Origin: an uncultured Collinsella sp.
Lineage (GTDB): Bacteria > Actinomycetota > Coriobacteriia > Coriobacteriales > Coriobacteriaceae
Assembly (NCBI GenBank): GCA_900752015.1
Contig: CAADTZ010000091.1
Location: forward strand, 1 to 50,454
Length of the DNA: 50,454 nucleotides
Reading direction: 5' to 3'
Position 1 is the first letter of the stretch; each line of letters starts with the position of its first letter. Of this stretch, positions 44,344 through 50,454 are shown in pieces. Made by a program: the position numbers and the translations under genes. The notes under the pieces were generated by a model that was given only the letters and a program-made list of their open reading frames with translations, did not search any database and was not told where the DNA came from.

Positions 44344-44381
44344 CGAGGCCCTTAAGATATTAAGGCAATTGCCGGGCCTCG
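44344..44381. promoter_or_regulatory. Palindromic DNA between permease and LuxR-type genes
   Basis: CGAGGCCC (44344-44351) and GGGCCTCG (44374-44381) flank the AT-rich palindrome CTTAAGATATTAAG (44351-44364). It lies 32 bases upstream of the permease ATG and is a candidate regulator site. Confidence 0.4.
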
Positions 44382-44555
44382 GTGAGCGGGCGACAGGAGA
44401 CGAGCATCCGACGCCGCAGACGCGCTTTTAGAAGCCTTGAGGCTTAGAGCTGCTCGAGAGCCTCGAGAGCGGCGCTCTCGCTTGCCGCCTATGCCTCGTC
44501 TCGCCGACAGTTCTTTATCTATGGCAGCGGCGTTTTTATTTGCTATGCCTTCGAG

Positions 44556-45377
44556 ATGACCGAGATTTTCTTTTTTGAATACACGCTGCAAAACCAGAGC
44601 TTTCCAGCTAGCGACTATTACTCAATCATCATGCCCGTGATGCGGACCCTTGTGGCGACCGCTTCGCAGGCTTTTATTTGGGCCATTGCCAGGGACTTGC
44701 TCGACAAACATTCTAAAAAGCAGTTCGTTATCCCCGTCGTAACGTTTTTGCTGTGCGAGTCGCTGAGTATCGTCGCTGTCCCCTACGGCCCCATGCATCA
44801 GTGGCTCTACTACACAATGCGCCAGGTGTTCCTTATCTTTGTGGGGCTGTACATCTTTTGGACGGCTCATAAAAGTACAAAGGTCGAGTTGAAGGCACGC
44901 GTTAACAACCAACGAAAGCACCTGATTATCGGCGCCATCCTGGTCGGGTGCATCGTTACCGAGGACTTCTACAGCATCCTGGTCGTCCCCATGAGCCTGG
45001 CGCCCTCTTGGCTGCAGCTATACCTGTCCGAGCGCAACTTTAGCGAGAACGTCTTTGCGTGCTACTTTGCGATTCTGCTCATCGCCTACACCTATCACGT
45101 GCTTTCGATTCGCATGCAGGAGGCGTCCGAAGAAAAGAACGTCAGCGATCTTGATCGACACATCGAAGAGCAAATGCCCTCTTATCGCAACGCCTACAAG
45201 CTCTCCAACCGCGAAGCCGAGGTTTTGCGTCTGGTAGTGCGGGGCAAGTCGAACCAAGAGATTGCTGACGAGCTATTCCTTGCCGTGGGCACCGTCAAGG
45301 CCCACATCCACAACATCCTGGTCAAAACCGAACAGCAAAACCGCACCACGCTCATCCTGCATTTTTGGAAACGTTAG
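44556..45377 (+). CDS. LuxR-type regulator with membrane N-terminus
   Basis: Protein of 273 residues. About five hydrophobic helices (between residues 25 and 185) precede a C-terminal LuxR/GerE HTH: LSNREAEVLRLVVRGKSNQEIADELFLAVGTVKAHIHNIL. Membrane LuxR proteins with 12-helix N-termini are common in Coriobacteriia; this one is only about half that length. The frame stays open upstream to 44448 and encodes another plausible helix before the chosen ATG, but without any usual start codon and with no SD, so the gene may be an N-terminally shortened member. It is divergent from the agmatine genes and may control them. Its stop codon abuts an A-family repeat. Confidence 0.8.
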   Translation: MTEIFFFEYTLQNQSFPASDYYSIIMPVMRTLVATASQAFIWAIARDLLDKHSKKQFVIPVVTFLLCESLSIVAVPYGPMHQWLYYTMRQVFLIFVGLYIFWTAHKSTKVELKARVNNQRKHLIIGAILVGCIVTEDFYSILVVPMSLAPSWLQLYLSERNFSENVFACYFAILLIAYTYHVLSIRMQEASEEKNVSDLDRHIEEQMPSYRNAYKLSNREAEVLRLVVRGKSNQEIADELFLAVGTVKAHIHNILVKTEQQNRTTLILHFWKR

Positions 45378-45429
45378 CCTCCCAAAAAGGGACAGGTTTA
45401 TTCTGGTAGGTTTTATCTGGACAAACGTC
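45378..45429 (+). repeat. A-family palindromic repeat, copy 5
   Basis: It begins at the first base after the LuxR-type gene's stop. CCTCCCAAAA, AGGGACAGGTTTA, TTCTGGTAGG, then TTTTATCTGGACAAACGTC. The stem has one mismatch and one G-U pair. Confidence 0.7.
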
Positions 45430-45482
45430 AGCCGCCACGGGGGAGCTGTTTTTCCCTCGTGGCGGTCTTCTAGCAGGAAAAC

Positions 45483-45602
45483 CAAGTGAGTAGGCTTTTG
45501 CAGGAGGCCAAGCACGCCCCAAAATGCCACGGCTCTGACCTGCGATTTTATTGAACATTTGTCGCGATGTGCTCGACAGGTTCAAAAAAGTCTACTCACT
45601 TG
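45483..45602. mobile_element. Small MITE-like inverted repeat
   Basis: CAAGTGAGTAGGCTTTT (45483-45499) and AAAAGTCTACTCACTTG (45586-45602) are complementary except for one G-U pair, enclosing 86 non-coding bases. It is likely a small non-autonomous element or dispersed repeat. Confidence 0.5.
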
Positions 45603-45625
45603 CATCCCAGACATACCAGGTTGGC

Positions 45626-45666
45626 AAAAACCGCCGCGAAAGGGCCCCTGGTCCCTTCGCGGCGGT
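45626..45666 (-). terminator. Rho-independent terminator of the BceAB-like operon
   Basis: ACCGCCGCGAA…TTTCGCGGCGGT hairpin (45630-45666) followed on the minus strand by TTTTTGCC, 37 bases after the permease stop. Confidence 0.85.
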
Positions 45667-45703
45667 CATACGCCTCTGATTTTGCGACGATTTTGCCCGC
45701 TTG

Positions 45704-47956
45704 TTACTCGCTGTAGCGGGTGGCTATGGCGGCTCGCACCATGCCGGTGCTCATGAGGTAGGTCACCAGGAAGTAGCCACCGTATGCTGCCAGGAAGATT
45801 GCACAGGTGAGGCCCACGGTGCCGCCGATGCTCATATTTCCGAAAATGCTCACCAGCTCGATGATCACCTTAAGTGCCACAAAGGAGTGCGCCAGGCCCA
45901 CTGCCAGCGGGAACAGGAAGAATACCGCTTGCTGCGCCATCACCGAATGTCGAATCTGGCGGTCGTCGCAGCCGATCTGTGCCAGCACACGATAGCTGCG
46001 GCTGCCGTCGGCCACGTTGGAGAGTTGCTGAATCGACAGAATCGCCGCGCATGCAACGACCAATACAAAGCCGATGTAGATGGCTAGGTAGCTAATAAGA
46101 CCGTTCATTTGCGCTGCTTGCGTGTACATCTCGGAGCGTGTGATGAAGGTTCCCCACGACCCCGACTCCTTGCCGTCAACGAGCAGATTGTCGAGCACAG
46201 TGTATTTAATGCTCTCGTCTGCCTCGGTCGTATCCATCCCCTGTTTGTAGTTAACGAGCAGGCTACTGGAATACGGCTGCAGATTAAGTTGGGACAACAG
46301 CTCGTCGGCAACGACGACGGTACCCCCATTACTGCCCATCGCCGAGTTGGCGATGGCCGCCGTATCCTCGTCCGACTTATCGGTTGCGGGCTTGAGCGTA
46401 TGCCCGCCCAAGGTAAGGGTATGGCCGCCAGCCATATACTTGGTGTACAGGTCGACCAGCTCGCCGCCCATATCACACGTGAGCAGATACTGGTCGTGAC
46501 CGATGTGCACCGGCTCCTTGCCCATCATCTGGCGCAGTTTGTTGTACTGGCTCGCCGGCGTCACAAACAGACCCATCGTATCGGCATTGCTACCCCCGAA
46601 CGCCTTGGGAAGCTTTTCGCCCATGGCCTTGCACATTTCACTTGGAGTCACCGAAGGATCCGAACCGCCAAGCGGGTAACTCAGATACGAATCGATCTGC
46701 ACATGCTCACCGGCAACATCGGCGATATTGACCTTCTTGCCGGTCTCGTCGTTGTTGTCCGCCGACTTACCCTTAATACCGTCTGCAACGTTATCGGAAT
46801 CGATACGATCGCCGTGCCATGGATCGCCGTGCCATGCGGGGTACAAATCGACCGTTGTATCGGCCAGCACCATGCGATCGGCTTCAGGCGGATTGACGTA
46901 CTCTTTGTAGTAGTCGAGCGTATCGGGCGTGTAATAGACATACGTCTGAGACACGTCAACAGGGTTATAGCGCTCCAGGTTTTCGTTCATCACGTTGGCA
47001 ATCGACATACCGCACGTCACCGAGGTGATGGCCAAAAACAGGAGCATCGCGATGACGCCCATCGAAAAGCACACCGTGTTGACCTTGGCCGCAAGCTGGC
47101 GCACGGTAAACATGTTGAGGCCGCGCCAATACACGCCGCGCAGGCTCTGCAGCAGCTTGATGAGCATGCCTGAGAGTCCCCAGAACAGGGCAAAGGTGCC
47201 CACGGTAACCATAGCGGTTGTAATACCAAACTGGTTCATGGCCTCTTGCAGCTTGCTGTCCGTCGCGGTTAGCGGGAACCCATCACGTAGCAGACGGTAA
47301 TAGGCCACGCCCACAAGCGCCACGCCCACGGCAAAGATGGCAATCGCAATCCAGGGGTTGCGTGTCTTGATGCTCTCGTTGCGACGCTCGGCACCCATAA
47401 GCTCGATGAGTTTGGTACGACGCACGGCGCGAAGGTTCAGCAGTAGCGTGAGCACAAACATTACGAGCATGCAAGCAAGGGTCAGGTTGAACGCATGCAC
47501 CGAGAAAAAGAAGTGGAAATTGGCGATCTGTGTCTTAAAGAGCGAGGCCGTAAAGAACGTCATGAGCTGGGAGAGTCCCACACCCAGCACAATGCCGGCG
47601 ACAAAGGCCACCACCGAGACAATCACCGTCTCGAGCGCCATGATCGTGGCGACGCGCCCGCGCCCCATGCCGAGCACCTGGTACAGGCCAAACTCCTTCT
47701 TGCGGCGTTTCATGATGAAGTTATTGGCATACACCATCAAAAAGGCCATGACACCGGCCAAAAAGTACGTCAGGTCGCCGAGCATGCTGCCCATTACCTG
47801 CGCTAAGCCCTTTTCATCGATTCCGGCGATGTCGACCTGCATCGAGATGGTGTTAAAGGCATAGAAGACCGTGACGCCCAGGGTGAGCGTCAAAAGGTAG
47901 ACGAGGTAGTCGCGGCCGGCGCGGCGGACGTTGCCCCAAGCGAGTTTACAGAGCAT
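45704..47956 (-). CDS. BceB-type ABC transporter permease
   Basis: Membrane protein of 750 residues with the ten-helix BceB/FtsX layout. TM1 is at about 20-40, then TM2-7 to about 335. A large extracellular domain runs from about 335 to 635 (with Tyr/Asp-rich YVYYTPDTLDYYKEY), and three C-terminal helices follow. In relatives this domain senses or removes peptide antibiotics such as bacitracin or nisin, often with a dedicated two-component system; none is adjacent here. The ATG at 47956 lies within the last codons of the ATPase gene, with GAGGG before it, so the pair is translationally coupled. Confidence 0.88.
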   Translation of the reverse strand: MLCKLAWGNVRRAGRDYLVYLLTLTLGVTVFYAFNTISMQVDIAGIDEKGLAQVMGSMLGDLTYFLAGVMAFLMVYANNFIMKRRKKEFGLYQVLGMGRGRVATIMALETVIVSVVAFVAGIVLGVGLSQLMTFFTASLFKTQIANFHFFFSVHAFNLTLACMLVMFVLTLLLNLRAVRRTKLIELMGAERRNESIKTRNPWIAIAIFAVGVALVGVAYYRLLRDGFPLTATDSKLQEAMNQFGITTAMVTVGTFALFWGLSGMLIKLLQSLRGVYWRGLNMFTVRQLAAKVNTVCFSMGVIAMLLFLAITSVTCGMSIANVMNENLERYNPVDVSQTYVYYTPDTLDYYKEYVNPPEADRMVLADTTVDLYPAWHGDPWHGDRIDSDNVADGIKGKSADNNDETGKKVNIADVAGEHVQIDSYLSYPLGGSDPSVTPSEMCKAMGEKLPKAFGGSNADTMGLFVTPASQYNKLRQMMGKEPVHIGHDQYLLTCDMGGELVDLYTKYMAGGHTLTLGGHTLKPATDKSDEDTAAIANSAMGSNGGTVVVADELLSQLNLQPYSSSLLVNYKQGMDTTEADESIKYTVLDNLLVDGKESGSWGTFITRSEMYTQAAQMNGLISYLAIYIGFVLVVACAAILSIQQLSNVADGSRSYRVLAQIGCDDRQIRHSVMAQQAVFFLFPLAVGLAHSFVALKVIIELVSIFGNMSIGGTVGLTCAIFLAAYGGYFLVTYLMSTGMVRAAIATRYSE

Positions 47957-48731
47957 CGGAGCCCTCACCGCCCATCATGGCAACGACCTCCATAATGCGG
48001 TCGAAGAACTCTCGGCGGTCGGTGTCGCCGCGGCGCAGCTCGGTGAAGATCTTGCCGTCGCGAATAAACAGCACACGGCTCGTGTAACTGGCGGCAAAGC
48101 TGTCGTGCGTGACCATGAGCACGGTGGCGCGTAGGCGGCGGTTAAGGGCCTCCAGGCTCTCGAGCAGCAGGCGAGCGCTCTTGGAATCGAGAGCGCCGGT
48201 GGGCTCGTCGGCCATAATCATGGTGGGGTCGGTGACGAGCGCGCGAGCCGCGGCAACGCGCTGCTGCTGACCGCCGGACATCTGGTAGGGATACTTGTCG
48301 AGCACCTGACTGATGGACAGGCGCGCTGACACATCCTGCACGCGGGTCGAGATCTCTGCCGAGTTTGTGCGGGCGATGGTGAGCGGCAGGGCGATGTTCT
48401 CGCGCGCCGTAAGGGTATCGAGCAGGTTAGAGTCCTGGAAGATAAAGCCGAGCTCCTCGCGGCGGAACTGCGAAAGCTTAGCCTGCTTCATGCGTGTTAC
48501 GTCCTGCCCATTGATGCGAATCGCGCCGCTCGTGGCGCTATCGATGGTCGACACGCAGTTGAGCAACGTCGACTTGCCCGAGCCCGAGGCGCCCATGATG
48601 CCAACAAATTCGCCGCGGTTGACGGTAAAGCTGACGTCGTTGAGCGCGCGGGTCACATTGCCCAGCGCTCCATATACCTTTTCGAGATGCGCGACCTCCA
48701 GTACCGGAGTCGCCATGTGCGTGGTTTGCAT
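47946..48731 (-). CDS. BceA-type ABC transporter ATP-binding protein
   Basis: ATPase of 261 residues: Walker A GASGSGKSTLLN, Q-loop FIFQDSNLLDTLT, signature MSGGQQQRVAAARAL, Walker B MIMADEPTGALD and switch His in MVTHDSF. The NLLDTLT and PTGALDSK blocks are typical of the BceA peptide-resistance group. The SD AAAGGAC precedes the ATG. It is first in an operon with the overlapping permease. Confidence 0.92.
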   Translation of the reverse strand: MQTTHMATPVLEVAHLEKVYGALGNVTRALNDVSFTVNRGEFVGIMGASGSGKSTLLNCVSTIDSATSGAIRINGQDVTRMKQAKLSQFRREELGFIFQDSNLLDTLTARENIALPLTIARTNSAEISTRVQDVSARLSISQVLDKYPYQMSGGQQQRVAAARALVTDPTMIMADEPTGALDSKSARLLLESLEALNRRLRATVLMVTHDSFAASYTSRVLFIRDGKIFTELRRGDTDRREFFDRIMEVVAMMGGEGSDAL

Positions 48732-48879
48732 ACCGAGTCCTTTCTTGCAATTAGTCTACGGCATCTATAGTCGCAAGAAGACGAGTCGGCTACCATCGAT
48801 ATGGCTTACGCTTGCCTTACCGTTGTGTAAGGTAGGGGTAGCTACCCTGCCGCGTGTTGATGTTGAGAGAGGACTCCTG

Positions 48880-49869
48880 TTGAAGACTGTTCATGTTGCC
48901 GCTGGGATCATTCGCAAGGAAGGATCCGACGAGCTACTTGCCGTGCAGCGCGGCTACGGCGACATGCAGGGACTTTGGGAGTTCCCCGGTGGCAAGCTCA
49001 TGCGCGGCGAGACACCCGAAGACGCCGTGCGACGCGAGCTTATGGAAGAGCTGCAGGTAAAAGTCACCAACCTGCGCGATTTTTACACCGTTGAGTATGA
49101 CTACCCCGATTTCCATCTCTCGATGGAGTGTTACTACTGCTCGCTCGCCGATGAATCCGATGAACCCCAGAAGCACGACCGCCAGCTCGATATCCGCTGG
49201 ATTCCGCGCACCTCGCTTGCCACGGTTGAGTGGATGCCCGCCGACAAAGGGCTTATCGATGCTCTGATTGAGTTGAAGGAAGATCGGCTTGAGGCCAACG
49301 GCACTGCCAACGACGCCGAGGCCACCACGAACGACGAGCCCGCTTCCAGGCCCAAGCGCGCACCTAAGCGCCGCAGCAAAAAGCGTCCCAAACCAGGTCT
49401 GCTCGACGGCATCGATACCTCGGACCTTTCCGCTGACGAGCGCGAACTGGTGCGCCGTCGCGCCGCTATAAAAAAGTCCATGAAGGGCAACAAGCGTGCG
49501 AACACCAAACCCGAGCTGCTCGTACGTCAGCGCCTGCGCGCCGCGGGCCTCACGGGCTATCGTTTGGAATGGAAGGTTCCCGGCAAACCCGATATCGCCT
49601 TTCCCGGGCGCAAGATCGCCATCTTCGTCAACGGTTGCTTTTGGCACCGCTGCCCCAAGTGCAACCCTAGCCAGCCCAAGCGCAACGTTGAGTTTTGGGA
49701 GGCAAAGTTCCGTCGCAACGTCGAGCGCGACCGCGCTGCCGTGGCAGCACTCACTCAAATGGGCTGGACACCCATAACCATCTGGGAATGTGAGCTCAAG
49801 AAAGACCGCATCGACGCCACGATGGAAAAGGTCATCGAGCAGGTGCGCGCCGCAGAGCCGCAGCGCTAG
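48880..49869 (+). CDS. Nudix (MutT-like) hydrolase fused to a Vsr mismatch endonuclease
   Basis: Single frame of 329 residues with two repair domains. Residues 1-135 are a MutT/NudG-type Nudix fold; the Nudix box GGKLMRGETPEDAVRRELMEELQV at 37-60 has the REL-x-EE core, though the last conserved Gly is Gln. A basic, Lys/Arg/Pro-rich linker (140-190) follows. Residues about 191-325 are a complete Vsr domain: ANTKPELLVRQRL, the catalytic Asp238 in PGKPDIAF, NGCFWHRCPKC (Cys253, His256, Cys258, Cys261) and IWECEL (Cys304), giving the zinc site. The start is TTG at 48880 with AGAGAGG at seven bases; the longer frame upstream runs through the neighbour's antisense. No DNA methyltransferase is nearby. 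Confidence 0.9.
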   Translation: MKTVHVAAGIIRKEGSDELLAVQRGYGDMQGLWEFPGGKLMRGETPEDAVRRELMEELQVKVTNLRDFYTVEYDYPDFHLSMECYYCSLADESDEPQKHDRQLDIRWIPRTSLATVEWMPADKGLIDALIELKEDRLEANGTANDAEATTNDEPASRPKRAPKRRSKKRPKPGLLDGIDTSDLSADERELVRRRAAIKKSMKGNKRANTKPELLVRQRLRAAGLTGYRLEWKVPGKPDIAFPGRKIAIFVNGCFWHRCPKCNPSQPKRNVEFWEAKFRRNVERDRAAVAALTQMGWTPITIWECELKKDRIDATMEKVIEQVRAAEPQR

Positions 49870-50123
49870 GAACGAGCCGTCCACACGCCCCACACAGGCG
49901 AGCCACATCCGCGCCACAAACCTTAGAAAGCCCTTAAGCCCCCAACCTTTCAAGAGTGTTACTCGATACCTCTGACCTGCAGTTTCATCGTAACACCAAA
50001 CCAGGTTAAGCCTTTCTTTAGCGCTTCTTTGCAGCAGCCGCGGCATAATACTGCCAACGCACGGGACCTAGCAGCACACCCCGTGCGCAACCTTTTGGTG
50101 GACATCGAGGAGGCCGCATAAGC

Positions 50124-50333
50124 ATGCATTCTTCCAATGACGCAGCACAGCAGCCATCCCTAAATCATGCAAACCTTTTCTCCTTCCCCCCGACACAGAG
50201 AAACGGCCTCTTCGACTCCCCCACCACAAAACCCAAACGCTCAACCGACCAGAGCCACAACTTGCGAGCATCGTTCAAAAAGCTCCAAGCATCCCTAGAC
50301 AAAACCTTCCCCAACCAAGCCCGGGCATACTAA
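50124..50333 (+). CDS. Possible small protein of unknown function
   Basis: Open frame of 69 residues, hydrophilic, rich in Asn, Gln, Ser and Lys, with GAGGAGG ten bases before the ATG, which is the main support. No domain is recognised. Codon use is less GC-biased than the neighbours, so it may not be real or may be recent. It is the only candidate in the 585 bases after the Nudix-Vsr gene. Confidence 0.35.
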   Translation: MHSSNDAAQQPSLNHANLFSFPPTQRNGLFDSPTTKPKRSTDQSHNLRASFKKLQASLDKTFPNQARAY

Positions 50334-50410
50334 CCCCTCATCAACAAAGCGCCCCTCGCGCCCCATCCTTTCCGCCCTAACGCCACAAGGGCGATCGAGC
50401 AGGACGGCTT

Positions 50411-50448
50411 TGGGGGGGGCCCCCCCCCTTTTTTTTTCAAAAAAAATT
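50411..50448. other. Homopolymer run-out at the right edge
   Basis: Consecutive runs of G, C, T and A (eight or more each) close the window. This does not look like natural sequence in this genome and is most likely an assembly artefact at a contig end. Confidence 0.7.
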
Positions 50449-50454
50449 GCCTGA

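Noticed and set aside
48313..48879. 189-codon N-terminal extension of the Nudix-Vsr protein
   Set aside because: It lies antisense to the BceA-type gene and its promoter, and a TTG with a good SD at 48880 starts exactly at the Nudix domain.

Overview
The window reads as a high-GC, gene-dense chromosome segment of a strictly fermentative gut actinobacterium. The best guess is Coriobacteriia, probably Collinsella. The reasons are strong GC bias at third codon positions, a pyruvate formate-lyase (PFL) system with its activase, ATP-type phosphofructokinase, PTS sucrose uptake with GH32 enzymes, agmatine deiminase, several multidrug/antimicrobial-peptide ABC transporters, and no respiratory genes. 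The genus is inference; no rRNA or tRNA lies in the window to confirm it.

Layout. 1-5 kb: a 5'-truncated D-2-hydroxyacid dehydrogenase, an M18 aminopeptidase, an Ntn-type linear amide hydrolase and pfkA. 5-13 kb: a MacB/FtsX-type ABC pair, a GyrI-like protein behind a LexA-like palindrome, an OmpR-type two-component system and ogt. 13-19 kb: the aspartate-to-threonine genes asd, lysC, thrC and thrB (no homoserine dehydrogenase here). 19-24 kb: ysxC, mtnN, a beta-lactamase-fold serine hydrolase, pflA and a DegV protein. 24-30 kb: a sucrose/fructan locus (two GH32 proteins and a PTS EIIBC) under a LacI regulator with visible operators. 30-34.5 kb: a two-piece PFL, then a 2-keto-3-deoxygluconate permease and a KduD-like dehydrogenase. 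34.7-39.5 kb: MarR plus a heterodimeric ABC exporter. 40-45.4 kb: DAHP synthase, agmatine deiminase with an APC permease, and a membrane LuxR regulator. 45.7-50.5 kb: a BceAB-like pair, a Nudix-Vsr fusion, and a run-out of homopolymers at the right end.

The least explained content is in the intergenic DNA. At least four families of dispersed palindromic elements recur. One (here 'L', four clear copies) is a long two-storey hairpin placed 15-27 bases after the stop codons of pfkA, asd, thrB and the PFL glycyl-radical gene, always in the same orientation to the gene. Its stems differ completely in sequence, but the internal loop (GTCCTC opposite TGCGG) is conserved and the adjoining short helix shows compensatory changes. 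A second family ('D', two copies) sits 1-6 bases after the stop codons of the hydroxyacid dehydrogenase and DAHP synthase genes, also with compensatory changes. A third ('A/B', six copies) has a 10-bp stem and a conserved 13-base loop, and resembles REP-type elements; three copies begin at the first base after a stop codon. These look like structured 3'-UTR elements and are the main candidates for something undescribed.

Other notable points are a Nudix hydrolase fused to a Vsr mismatch endonuclease, PFL split into a catalytic chain and a separate glycyl-radical chain with two hairpins between them, a GH32-like enzyme without the usual WxNDPNG motif, and two MITE-like inverted-repeat elements.
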